DNA of 64,000 nt from Castanea sativa (taxonomy: Eukaryota > Streptophyta > Magnoliopsida > Fagales > Fagaceae), in contig NC_134016.1 of the NCBI RefSeq assembly GCF_040712315.1, positions 21,062,390 through 21,126,389 of the forward strand. Reading direction: 5' to 3'. Made by a program: the position numbers and the translations under genes. The notes below the pieces were generated by a model that saw only the letters and a program-made list of their open reading frames with translations, was not told the DNA's origin and did not search any database. This document shows positions 24,194 to 35,703 of this stretch, piece by piece (the stretch's first letter is position 1; every line of letters starts with the position of its first letter).

Positions 24194-25905
24194 CAGTGGC
24201 GGCTCCAGAAATTTTTTTCAGGGTGTTCCTAAAAATTTTTCTCAGAAATTTTTTTTTGGGTGCGTGGTTTTCTTATCAAATATTTGTCCATAATTTTAGC
24301 AAAAGAATAAATAATAAACTATAAGTTTATTTGAAATATTAATAAAATTATTAATTATTGTTGTTTATTTGTTTCATTAATTTGTTTGTTTTTTATAAAT
24401 TATAATTTGTTATATTGTTGTTTCATTAATTATAAAATTATTAATTGTTATTTAGTCTAACATAATTTAATTTGTTTGTCTTTTATAATGTATTGGTTAA
24501 TTATATTGATTTAATTATTGTTGTTTAGCGTAACAATAAACTATATTGCTTTAATTTATTTGTCATTAATTATACTACTTTAATTTATTATATTGTTTAG
24601 CCTCATATACATATTACACTAAAAGAGTCAATCATTACACATCTCATGTGCAACACAATAATTAAAGCAGTGTAACTCGACCCCATGTGCCCATCTACCC
24701 CCACCCCACTCAAGAGACAAGCACATTGGTACAAGCCTCATGCCTGATGCCTCAATTATAAAAGCCAACTGCCAATCAGAAAATTTCACAATCACAAATT
24801 ACAATACACATTACACATATCTCACTAACACCAACACCAACACAAATTGACCAACACTAATGGATAAGAATAAGATAAAGCCAAATTTAAAAAGTAAATA
24901 AAAAAAAGGCAAAAAACAAAATATTAATAAATCTACCAATCACAAACTTACAGTTCAAAAGAGAGAGAGAGTTAGACTCTTAAAGAATACAAAGCTCATT
25001 CATTGATTTTATTTCATTTCATAGATTTCATTTCAGATAGAGAGAGAGAGAGAGAGAGAGTGAGAGACTGCGAGAGAGTGAGAGAGAAAAAGAGAGAGAA
25101 ATACCTTGAGATCCCGATCACCGAGCTTCGAGCACCGAGCTTTGAGCACCGAGCACCGAGACCGAAGCAGCTTTGCGATCCCGATTTGCGATCTGCGATG
25201 AGTGATGAGGCACGATCTCTGATGAGGCGATGAGGCGACGGAGGTACGATCCGCAATGAGGCGCGATCTGCGATGAGCAACGCACGATCTGCGATGAGGG
25301 CCATGAGGCGATGAGGGGCTATTTGCGATGAGCAACGCGCGATCTGCGATGAGGCGCGATCTGCGATGAGGCGCGATTTGCGATGAGTGACGACGAAGAC
25401 GAGTGAGCTACGGCGACGACGAGCGAGCTGCGGCGACGACGAACGAGCTGGTACTTTGGTTTGCTCTGTATTGGGGTTTGGGGTTTGGTTTGCTCTGTCT
25501 GTATTGGGGTTTGGGGTTTGGTCTGCTTTGTCTATATTGGGGTTTGGTTTGCTCTGCGAGCGACGTGACCGTGGGTTTTTTTTTTTTTTTTGAGAATCTG
25601 TGGGCTTGCCGTGGGCTTGTTATGGGCTTGCTGTGGGCTTGCTTCTGTCTCTGTTACAATTCTTTTTTTCTTTTTTCTTTTTTTCATATTTTAGTTCAAA
25701 TTTTTTTTTGGGTTTTTTTTTTTTTTTTGCTTGAAAGTAGAACAAATAAATTTTTTTTAAAAAAATTTGAGGGTGTTCCTAATTTTGTTGAGGGTGTTCT
25801 TGATATCTTCATATATAAAAAAATTTAATTATTACATATAAAAAAAAAAATTTCAAGTCAGGGTGTTCCTGGGAACACCCTGACTTGTACGTGGCGCCGC
25901 CACTG
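24194..25905. mobile_element. Non-autonomous hAT-like transposon
   Basis: The 1,712-bp unit starts CAGTGGCGGCTCCA and ends, in reverse complement, CAGTGGCGGCGCCA. It is flanked by a perfect 8-bp duplication ACTCTTAA (24186-24193 and 25906-25913), the length made by hAT transposases. Near both ends it carries CAGGGTGTTCCT; at the right end this forms a palindrome with GGAACACCCTG. The interior holds a (GA)n tract, a CG-rich block with many GATCTGCGATGAG-like repeats (about 25180-25400), GGGGTTTGG repeats (about 25470-25550) and long T-runs. No transposase is present, so it would rely on a relative. Confidence 0.85.
25180..25550. repeat. Degenerate short tandem repeats inside the hAT-like element
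   Basis: Units of the type GCGATGAGGCGCGATCT recur many times to about 25400, followed by three copies of a block with TATTGGGGTTTGG and TTTGCTCTG. This explains the repetitive peptides in all frames here. Confidence 0.8.
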
Positions 25906-25913
25906 ACTCTTAA

Positions 25914-26989
25914 CTCCAAGAGCCAAACCCAGGAACAAGCACTTCAACCTGTGCTACCATTACCATGCATAGTGATACTACCATCTATTTCTTAGCACTT
26001 ATATGCCATTTTGTTAATCTATCAATTTTTTTTTCTTTTTCTTCTCTTCTTTCATTAATATCTTAGATACCACACTTAATGAGTTAAATGCAGATGGAAA
26101 CAAGATTATTGCAATTGGATTGGAAACAAAACATAAGTTAAACAAGGTGTCATGTGACTCTTGTATATGTTCGAGATGCCTCTCTTACAAGGTTTTTTTT
26201 TTTTTTTTGGATCGATGTAAAATTGCTTTATGAGCTAACTGAATCCAGAATGATCCTGAGATGAAACTGTCCCACAGCTAACTGAAACCAAAATAGGCTG
26301 CATCTCCCAGCTACCCTGCTTAAGGGCTAAGGACATTTCCATGGTAACAAACTATCCCTACTAGTATTAAGTAAATAAAAGAAGAATCGAAAATTAAAAT
26401 ATTTAAGGTTGTGGCTACACTGGTTCAATCAAGACTTTTCAATGGTAGTTAACAAAACCATTTGAAAGAGGAAGTACCTATAAACTTCAAAGCCATCGTG
26501 CCTAAAACATTAAGGCTATTAACTACATAATTTTGAGCTATAATTAATATCCTTTGAAATTTTTAGACTCGCAAATAATAAAGAGCCCAATATTAGTTCT
26601 ATGGTCGAAGTATAAACAAACTCTCTTTTTTTTGTAAGTATAAGAGAGAGTTTAAAAAGCACAATTGGAAAATAAGATAGTTTCAATTCAGTAATAGGAA
26701 ACAATAAAAGGTGAAAAAGCACAATTGGAAAATACATAATATTCACTAAGTCATTAGTATTGAGATGGTAGATTACAATTCCAGAGAAAGAAAAATTCAA
26801 CCATCTAAAAAAAGAAAATTGATTTACAAATGAATGCAACAAAGCAAATTGCTAACAAAATTGTTTTATAGGTGCTAATTTCAAGTGGCATAAACATCAA
26901 AAGCAAAGGAAGGTTGGCAACGAGTTGAAGGCCTTGAACCCATGATGTCTCCACAGGATGCTTAACAAAGTAAATAAACTGTCTCACCC
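25914..26989. other. Mostly gene-free stretch
   Basis: Apart from the first bases, which belong to the unidentified broken gene, nothing coding was recognised. A T-run lies near 26192-26209. A minus-strand frame reading VKHPVETSWVQGLQ near 26900-26960 could be a decayed tail of the kinase relic to the right. Confidence 0.4.
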
Positions 26990-27843
26990 ATCTAATTGCA
27001 TCAGAAACTTGTGATTCAATAGCATATTAGCTGTCATTCTCTCCAATGGATTCCTCACAAAGCAGCCAGCCCCTCAAGAAGTCTTCCGCTGCCTTTGAAA
27101 TATAGCTTGGAATAGGTGGTGATTCATAAGCAACGTGAGATATAATGTCAGAAACCAATGCAGAATCCCATGGAGGCTCTCCAGTGAGCATCATGAGCAC
27201 TGTACAACCAACAGCCCAAATATCTGATGGCCCTCACTTCACAGCCCTAGGACCTCCCAGAAATCTCCTCTTTGCCAGCCCAAAATCTGCAACTTTGATA
27301 TCAAACCCATCTGCACTAGCCACTAAAAGGATATTATCAGGCTTGATATCACAATGAACAAAACCATGTTCATGCACATGTTTTAACCCAATCAAAATAG
27401 AGCGTGTCTATTGGCTAACAAGGCAGTCGGGCATGGGAGAACCAAAAGCACAGTAATTTTCAATTAAATCCACAAAAGGCTTCCTCCCGAAGCAAATTCC
27501 AGAAATAGATTGTAGACAGTGTCCCCTTTCTTAGTGGCAGTGATATCTAAAGCAAAGGACTGAATTACATGAGGACAGCCAGTCAGTGCATCAAGAATTC
27601 TTTTCTCATTCAACAGAGATATAGAAAAAGGGCCTTCAGTGGCAGATTTGAGGGAAAGCATGTAATTTCCAAAGTGGGTTTTGCAATATACACAGAGAGA
27701 GAGACAAAGGTTCTTTCCCCGATGAATGACCCTCTAGACCACCACAACCCTTCCTCACTGCCACTATCACTCTCCATCTCCTTCTTTCTCATTCCCTTCA
27801 TTACTCTGACCATACCAGAATAAAAAGCATTCTGAAATCTCAT
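26990..27843 (-). pseudogene. MAPKKK-like Ser/Thr kinase, broken
   Basis: Intronless kinase-domain relic on the minus strand. In order: WWSRGSFIGERTF (glycine-loop region), MLSLKSATEGPFSISLLNEK with the expected VAIK-type lysine, ILDALTGCPHVIQ, YNLFLEFASGGSL, then after a frameshift [19 protein letters not shown] (catalytic loop with HCD), [11 protein letters not shown] (DFG), and SDIWAVGCTVLMMLTGEPPW. The activation segment between DFG and SDIW is shortened and contains a TGA. This layout matches the intronless plant MAPKKK17/18/20-like family, which acts in stress MAP kinase cascades. At least two frameshifts and several stops rule out activity. The exact paralogue is not determined. Confidence 0.8.
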
Positions 27844-28399
27844 GGTGGAAAAGATCTAATTGGAACAACAACAAAAAATTCTTTAAGGGTTCAATAGCAA
27901 CGGTCGAATAATTTTGAAACTACGCTACGCTTCGCTGTTCTCTTTCAAACAACGGTCGCTAATCTTATTGCGGTTCGGATTTTATAGGTGGAAATTTTTT
28001 TTTAAGAAAATAAATAAAGGCGGTTCCAGAAATAAAATATGAGAAATGATATGTTCACAATATTTTCACAATAAATCTTAAGTGGCAAGTAAGTCATTGT
28101 TATTGTTAGGGCAAAAAAATAATCTTAGTATTAGGTTCAAATTTGAACCAATAACAACTAACTACTTATAATTTGTTATGAAAATATTGTAAAAATATTG
28201 TGGACGTCGCATCTTTCATAAAATAATAATAATAAAAACAAACGGAAAACTGGTTCGGTCTTGGAAGACTGAGCTGGTTTCTATCTTCTAGAGTTTCTCC
28301 TCCCATCCATCTGATCTTAGAGACACAAACAGCCATTACTGATGACTGAAGAATTTTTCTTTTCTTTTCTTTTTTTCATCACTAGGAAAACAAAACTAA
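27844..28399. other. 5' flank of the kinase relic, no gene
   Basis: AT-rich flank without a recognisable exon or transposon end. Confidence 0.4.
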
Positions 28400-28670
28400 T
28401 GGTTCATTCGTTTGGGGTGAAAATAGGGAGGATGGAAAATAGAGAGAAAAATAGGGTGGAAAATGTTGTTTCCCACTGTTCGGTTGGGAAAGGAAAATAG
28501 GGAGAGAAAATCTGGGAGAAAGTTTTCTCTTTGGGTCCACATTTTTTTTCTCCCAAATCGGGAGGAAAATTTGGGGAGAAAAGTGCTATAGTAGCACTTT
28601 TACAAAAATGCCCTCTACCCACCTTTTTTTTTTTTTTTTAACGTGACCTGATCTATTTTTTTTCAATGAT

Positions 28671-28710
<40 letters not shown>

Positions 28711-29131
28711 CAACGTGACCTGATCTATTTTTTTTCAAGGTTCTCTTCTCTCTCTCTCTCTCTCAACGTGACCTGATTTTGTAACCACCTTTTTGCTGGT
28801 TACAAAATTTTTTGCCCAATTAATTTTATATGTACACTATTATAATTTTTACATTATAATAATAAAAATAAAAATAATAATTTATATATATGATGTGATA
28901 AATTTTATATTATGTAATGAGTACAAATAAATCTATTTCTTACATATTATGTAACAAGGGTATAATAGTCAATTTCTATAATTACATTTTCCATCTTTCC
29001 ATTTTTTTCTCCAACCAAACAAAATAGTTTTCCACCTTCCGACTTTTCCACCCTTCCAACCAAACACACAAGAGGGAAAACTAAATATTTTCCATCATTC
29101 CACTTTTCCACTCCTCTAATCGAATAGACCC
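28400..29131. mobile_element. Tourist/Harbinger-like non-autonomous element
   Basis: The ends are imperfect inverted repeats: left TGGTTCATTCGTTTGGGG, right (reverse complement) GGGTCTATTCGATTAGAGG, each followed by GGAAAA-rich sequence. A TAA on both sides fits the 3-bp duplication of PIF/Harbinger elements. The interior contains a duplicated block with AACGTGACCTGATCTATTTT and two CT runs (about 28676-28707 and 28746-28764). No transposase is encoded. Confidence 0.55.
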
Positions 29132-29591
29132 TAAAGTATCCTCCTAGACTCTGTTTTTGACCGATTTACAACTAGTCTAATATAAATATTACAAAATAAA
29201 AAAGAGATGCTAATAAAATGAGTAGTAATTTTGCATTTCAAACCTTAGAAAAATGGGTTTTCTTTTCTAATAAAAAAATTAGAGGATTGTTACTTTAGAT
29301 TGACTGACTATGTAAAGTTTAGTTACACTCTTATTTATAAACTTTGCATGTGTTATATATTTAGTTCATAACTAATCCCAAGTCTGAGTAAAAGATAAGG
29401 GTTGCACTATGTTGACAACTAAACTAAAATTTAGCATTATTGGTCCCTTTGTCAACTTTCATCAATTTTCTTGTTTAACAGAATAATAAAGAGATATATA
29501 TTTTTTTAAGGATTTTGTTAACGAATTCCCTAAGGGTGTAATTATATATATATTTTTAAGATAAATTCAAACTATACACATATTTCCAAAA

Positions 29592-29622
<31 letters not shown>

Positions 29623-31089
29623 CAATCTCTGAATTTGTGCATTTACATGTGTATTTTATTTTTTGAAAAGTGCACACTGTGATAGTCAAGCCGTTACTAA
29701 TTTTGACATGTACTCTTAGGACACTCGTTAAAAATAATCTTTTTATTATTATTATTACATGATAAGTTCTCTCTCCTTCTTTGGTATCAAAATTCCCCAA
29801 ATTCTCTCTCTCTTTTTTATTTGGCAGTGTTGGTTTACTTTGGGTTTTACTTTGTTTAAATGAGATTGATGTTGGGTATTGGACAAGTTAAGAGCTTTTT
29901 TTTTAGAAAAAAAAAAAAATTGGGAGTTTTGGACACTAGGTACAATTTTTTTTTTCTTGAATTGCTTTTTTTTTTTTTTTTTTTTTTATAAAAAAAATTC
30001 AAATCCAACAAAAAAATTATTTTCAGTTTTATAGTGTTTTTCCCTTCACAAACCTATTGAAATTATACTATATTTACTTTTTTTTTTTTACTCTTATCAT
30101 TTTCTCAAAAAAAAAATAGTCACCTCAACCCAAAAAAAAAAAAAAAAATCATCAACTCAATCCAGCAAATAATCTTTCGACCCAATAATAGTACAATTAT
30201 TAAAATACAAAAAAAAAAAAAAATCAATTCAAGCCTATCTAACAATCCAAATTTAAAATAGATAAAAAAAAAAAATCCAAATCCGCTCACTTTTTTCGAT
30301 ATAAATTAGATACAACCAAAAACTCTATCTATTTAATTACAATAAGTAGAATAAAAAATAAATAAAGTGTAGAGAAATAGAAGCTGATTATAAAATGTAT
30401 TACAAACACAAATCCTTTGTCCCATTTTATGCTCAACCAATCACAATTTATCATGTATTCATTTGACTTTCTTCATTATAAAATAATTAGAGTTTTAAAA
30501 AAATTGGCAAGTTTTGATTGATGGAGCAAAGTGGAACATAGAGACAAAGAATTTGTATTCACAGTTTCATATAATCATAAAACTATCTTTTACTCTCAAC
30601 CTACATAAATAAAGACATATTCATAATTCATTACATAATTTACATTACTCAATGAAATGATAAAAGCAACACAATATAACTATAAAAAATCACTATTCAT
30701 TAGGTTAAGCAACCAAATATTAAAAGATTATAATAAATTTTTTTTTTTGATATCTCTAAATAAATTTTGATATAAATTTATTTACTAGAAATTAATTATA
30801 TATTTATTTGATGCTTTCTTTTTCACAAAACTTATTTATGTATTTATTTTTGGGAATCCTTACTAAGGGAATTAATTCGTAAGGGGCATTTGATTAGCTT
30901 GATGTTACATTACATTGCAATGTTAAATTCATGAAATATTTGATACATGAAACCACATTACAACAATATAAGATAAGATTAAGGTGTTTGGTTCATTAAT
31001 TAGATTCCTATCATAATCCAATAATGTAACATTCCTATACTTGATTGGAAATAGTCTCAACACTTAAAAATGCAAAAATTTCTCTTGAA
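29132..31089. other. AT-rich gene-free stretch with many A/T runs
   Basis: Long homopolymers occur near 29587-29607, 29965-29988 and 30133-30148. No exon or RNA gene was seen. Confidence 0.5.
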
Positions 31090-31573
31090 CAACAAAATAC
31101 CCTTGGAAGACCTAAGATAACCAAATTACACCTAAAACATCAAAAATACACTTGAACTCTAAAAAAATGACCAAAATACCCAAAACCTCTAAAACGACCA
31201 AAAATATCCTAAAACCTCCAAAATTACCCCAAATGCATCAAAATGACCAAAATACCCCAAAACCTCTAAATGACCAAAAATCCCTCTAAAATTTTAAACT
31301 AACCTAAAATATATGAAATATCTGAAAAGACCAAAATACTCCTTAAAAACTTCCATAATGGCCAAAATAATCTTGAAACTTCTAGAATGACCAAAAATAT
31401 CTTAAAATTTCCAAAATGACCAAAATACTCTTGAAACCTATCAAATTACCAAAAATACTCAAAACCATTGAAATGACCAAAATACCCCTGAGACCTTTAA
31501 ATGGCCCAAAATACCCTGAAATGTATATAATGACCAAAATACCCTCAAAACCTCTAAATGACCAAAATGCTAA
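31090..31573 (+). repeat. Degenerate minisatellite
   Basis: The phrase ATGACCAAAATACC followed by AAAACCTCTAAA-like words recurs about fifteen times with a period near 30-35 bases and much divergence. The 31416-31670 reading frame with repeated MTKI peptides is a by-product. The Mutator-like element inserted at its right end. Confidence 0.75.
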
Positions 31574-31583
31574 GAAACTTTTA

Positions 31584-32737
31584 GGCGAAACTGCATTATT
31601 GGTCCTTGAAGTTTACCATGTATGCGCAATTGGTCCCTCAAGTTTGAAACGAGCACAATTAGTCCCTTAAGTTTTAAAACTGAGTTGTATTGGTCCTTTT
31701 ACTAACTGCTGTTAACGGTGTTACTTACATGGCTAACGGAACAATGATTTGACATTTTTTTAATGACGTGGAATGTCTTTAAGTAAGAAATTAAAAAAAA
31801 AAAAAAATTTCCGCATTTGATGAAATTGAAAAAGCATTGACCTGATTAAAACAAATCTAATATTTGTTTAACTTAAGGCACGACGGAGAGAGAGAAGGGG
31901 AAGAGAGAGATTGACAGCCACAAGCCTAGCTGCCGGTGGAAACCAAATCCCTAGCTGCCGCCGGTGGAGACCAAACCCAAGCCTAGCCGCCGCCGGTGGA
32001 TACCAAATCCCTAGTCGTGCGACCGCCATCGCCTACATCTTGTCTCCTCCGATCCCACCAAGCCTACGGTCATTTCTCCCTCTCTCTCTCTCTCTCTCTC
32101 TGTTTGGTTTCTCGAGAAAAATTAACAGAAGAAAATAAAAAGAAAATGTGCCTCTTGCTTTCTTTCTTTCTTGATGTAGTTGTAGGTCTATAAGTGCTGG
32201 TTCGTAGCGTTTTTTGAAGGTGGATTTTGATTTTCTTTTGAGTTTCATGAGCTTTCTTTCTTTCTAAGCAGCCAAACAAGGATTTTCTTTCGTCTTTTAG
32301 AAAATTTAAGCATTTTTTTTTATCCTCCGTGAGAGAAAATTGAGGGAAGAGAAAGGTCTGCATCTGCGGCGGCTAGGGATTTGGTTTCCACCGGCGGTTA
32401 GGCTTGTGGCTGTCAATCTCTCTTCCCCTTCTCTCTCTCCGTCGTGCCTTAAGTTAAACAAATATCAGATTTGTTTTTAATCAAGTCAATGCTTTTCAAT
32501 TTCATCTAATGTGGAAATTATTTTTTAAAATTTTTTTAATTAAAAACATTCCACGTCATTAAAAAATGTCAAGTCATTGTTCCATTAGCCACGTAAGTAA
32601 CACCGTTAACAGTAGTTAATAAAAAGACCAATAGAACTCAGTTTTAAAACTTAATGGACTAATTGTGCTCGCTTCAAACTTGAGGGACCAATTGAGCACA
32701 CAGGGTAAACTTCAGGGACCAATAGTGCAGTTTCGCC
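31584..32737. mobile_element. Mutator-like element with long TIRs
   Basis: The 1,154-bp element begins GGCGAAACTGCA and ends with its reverse complement form TGCAGTTTCGCC-like. A perfect 9-bp duplication AAACTTTTA flanks it (31575-31583 and 32738-32746), as made by Mutator transposases. The terminal inverted repeats run about 380 bp (31584 to about 31963, and about 32357 to 32737) with small differences, and each ends in a CCGCCGGTGG/CCAAATCCCTAG block; extra tandem copies of that block occur at 31930-32020. The roughly 390-bp loop is a CT-rich leader-like sequence without a recognised gene. No transposase is encoded. Confidence 0.88.
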
Positions 32738-32938
32738 AAACTTTTAAACTGACCTAAAATACCTGAAACCAAAGCAATCAAATTTTATTGGCAGTTCAAC
32801 GGCTCAGCCCAAGATCTTGGTCCACGTGTAGTACCATTATTGCACAAAAATTGGGGGTAACAAAATACTCCGTCTTGTTCTTTGTCTAATATTTCTCATT
32901 GCAATCAAAATATCAAACAAATAAGGGGCAATTGTTAA

Positions 32939-33950
32939 TGATAAACCAAGAATGTATTGACCCCTAGTGATGTATTAATTGATTAATTACCCAAATTTAT
33001 TAATTAATCAAATTAACATGCAATGTACGTGGCAGTACAAACAAATCACCAACTAAAATATAATGCAGCGGAAAATAAAGTTGACACGGTAATTTGTTTA
33101 TGAATGGGGAAAACCTCCGAGACAAAAGCCCCACTGGGTGATATTAAGGTCCCCATTCTCGAGAATTTACTATTATCACAACAAGCGATTACAAGTAAAG
33201 GAATCCCAGTACCTTATACCAACCTACAATTGAACCCTTACCCCAATACTCAATTGGATTTGTTTTGTAGTGACAATCTCTCATTGTATTGCACATCTCC
33301 CAATACGTGACTAACCAATAGATGCGCGGATCCTAGTACGCAACTTGATCACTAACTTGAGAAGGATGTTGGCTGCAAAGTTCTTCAGTTCATCACTCGA
33401 TGAAAATCATGAAGTTTCTTGGTCATAAAACCCTATAGTGTACACACACAGCAGCTTCGTCAAGAGAAAGATGAACTAGGGCAAACTAAGTTTCCGGTTA
33501 CAATTTGCATGAACAACACTTTGGTCCACAGTTGTGCAATGGTGCTCTCTGTGACAACCCTTAAAATAATCCTTATATATGTTTAGGGTTGTGAGAAAAG
33601 AAAGCCCAAACATACATTCACGGATTGACATGAAATTAGAACTGAAAATTTGATTTTCATAAACCTCGACAGATACCCTATCTATTGAGAAGCTGTTGAG
33701 CCTTGGGCTGAAACAGTTTTTTAAGCCTCGTTAGATACTAGCTGTCGAGCTTCAATGAACAACACTTTTTCACTTGATTCTTGGACAGACTTGCATGGCT
33801 TTAACACTTGAACTTGAAACCTTGTTTCTTGAAGTATTAAACACATCCTAAATCTACCCAAATACAAGTAAATTGCATTTTGTTAAAAGATTAGCCAATT
33901 ACATAAAATATTGAGATATGTTCCTAACATGATTCACATATGTCCTAACA
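32939..33950 (-). repeat. 3' LTR of the gag-only element
   Basis: 1,012 bp; aligns along its length with 41099-42109. It carries the word GAATGGGGAAAACCTCC and later CTATCTATTGAGAAGCTGT-type repeats shared with the internal region. Confidence 0.9.
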
Positions 33951-34535
33951 ATCTCCCTCTTTGGTAATCTGTGACAAAACCACAACAAACAAATGAACAT
34001 ATGAGAGAAGTCATAAATCACTCATTTCATATTCACTTGTTGAATACAATAAAATCTATCCTAACACAAATTCTTGAAAATTTTTGCAAGAAGAGAGTTC
34101 ATGGCAAGGAAGACTTTGACAACCTGTATTTCTAAAACACTTTAAACAAAACTCATTAAGGCATCTTAGTGTGAGACAGAAATAAAAGATTGCATACAAC
34201 ATATAAGAAGCATGTGCATAAAGAGAGAAAAGAAACAACACATGTAGAGATAGGTGGAAGAATTGTAATAACAACCTCAAATGTATATATATCATCAACA
34301 AGTACAAGGTTTGCTATCACAAAGTGGTCATAAAACCAAAGGTACATGAACAATGTATCTAAAATAGAAAGAAAAGAAAAGAAAACGATACATAAGTCCT
34401 CACTACATCCCTCCAAAAATATAGACACTCTCCCTAACAAAAATCTCCTATACGAACCCTCCCCTTATGAGTATGAATACTCTCATATCCAAAACTATTT
34501 CCCCTTTTTGTCACGAGTGACAAAGGGTAAGTATA

Positions 34536-35695
34536 TCAAGTAGACATCTCATCATCACTGGGTGAGCTAGCAGCATCGTCCTCATTAGCATTATCACTGC
34601 CAGAGCCATCATCACTCTTATCCTTTGAAGCTGGTGGAGATGGAGAGGAAGCAACAATGAAACCACCCATGACAACCTGTCTTCGGGCGATATGACCAAC
34701 ATAGGTGTTCACCTGACACAACTCATCACTGAAAGTGTCAAGGCGAGCATCCATGAGCACAAGCTGTGCCATGATGTCCTTAAGAGTCACCCCACCTGCA
34801 GAAGAAGGAGCAGAGGTGGATGGAGCTGTAGAAGCTGGAGGAATCACCGCCCCGGGCCGTCTCAATCGTAGCTGCGCCTCGCTCCGTTTAACGGTAGCAG
34901 CGTCTATGGCACACATGATAGAAAAGTGGTCCGACTCGAGATAGGAGACAGAAAAATGGCGAATGATCCACGTGATAGCCGAAGAAAAAATGAGCTTATC
35001 ACAGGTCGTTGTATCCCTATAGACATCTATAAGGGATAGAATGAAGTGAGAGGGGAAGTCAAATAGATATGCTCTAGGAGGGATAGCAAAAACTGAGCAT
35101 GGGGCTTTATGATAGAGTTATAGTGAGACAAAGGATGTAAAACAAAAGTCATCACCATATTAAGGAATCTCAGACCTTTAGCAAAGGCCGAGCAAGGGGT
35201 GTACTGACGATCACCCCAATCAGAAGGTCGCTCAAAAAAAGAAGACATAAACTTGTCTTTAGTCACAGTCTTAAGATGATCACGGTTGGGGTAGTCAGGA
35301 TGCACTACCTTTGGGACGTAGAGCATCTCGGATACAATATCCGGAGTGACCACAATGCACATACCTCGAACGCGAATAACAAAGAGAGGTACTGAATAAT
35401 CAAATTCGTGCATGTTGGAGTAGAACTCCTGAATGATCACGGATAGACAAGTGACCGAGACGCCTCACAGTGACTTCCAACCCTTACTGTGAATGACAGT
35501 GGGTAGGTCAGTATCGGAGAAGTCTGATAAAATGACTTGGCGTTCCGAATGAATGCCTCGTCTAGAAAAGTTCTCTGAAAAGTCCTTGTGAACTTTATGA
35601 ACATGGAACCAAATGTGAGAGGGGGTAGAATCAGAATACGATGCCCTGGAACAAAGAGGGTTCCGGGTTGGAGTAGATTTCCGTTTAGGTGCCAT
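34536..35695 (-). pseudogene. Second ORF of the gag-only element (putative plant transposon protein domain)
   Basis: The reading starts MAPKRKSTPTRNPLCS at 35695 and passes through IHSERQVILSDFSDTDLP, VIIQEFYSNMHEFDYSVPLF, VVTPDIVSEMLYVPKVVHPD and RFLNMVMTFVLHPLSHYNSI, then after a gap with stops near 35026-34917 resumes at MCAIDAATVKRSEAQLR and ends in an acidic, Ser/Asp-rich tail (34536). This resembles the domain called putative plant transposon protein (PF20167) in retroelement-rich tree genomes. A TGA near 35465 and stops near 35030 interrupt it. Its role is unknown; the acidic tail and the lack of enzymatic motifs suggest a structural or nucleic-acid-associated role, which is inference. 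Confidence 0.6.
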
Positions 35696-35703
35696 AGAGC
35701 AAC

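Larger units (their letters stand above)
23519..25990 (-). pseudogene. Unidentified gene fragment interrupted by a hAT-like element
   Basis: On the minus strand, removing the hAT insertion (24194-25905 plus one TSD copy) restores a continuous exon reading WVWLLELRVQDDCHQ, ending at a donor GTCTGA near 24167. After an intron an acceptor TTGATAG near 24088 opens an exon reading ICGAVEEWEKIVWRMRQWIY, then FKDGYKTKDLSFMERVWWVF. A short possible last exon follows an acceptor CCTTTTTCAG-type site near 23553. I do not recognise the family. The protein-like composition (many Trp and charged residues), splice sites and the exact repair of the frame argue for a real gene, now probably inactivated. The upstream exons were not found. 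Confidence 0.35.
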
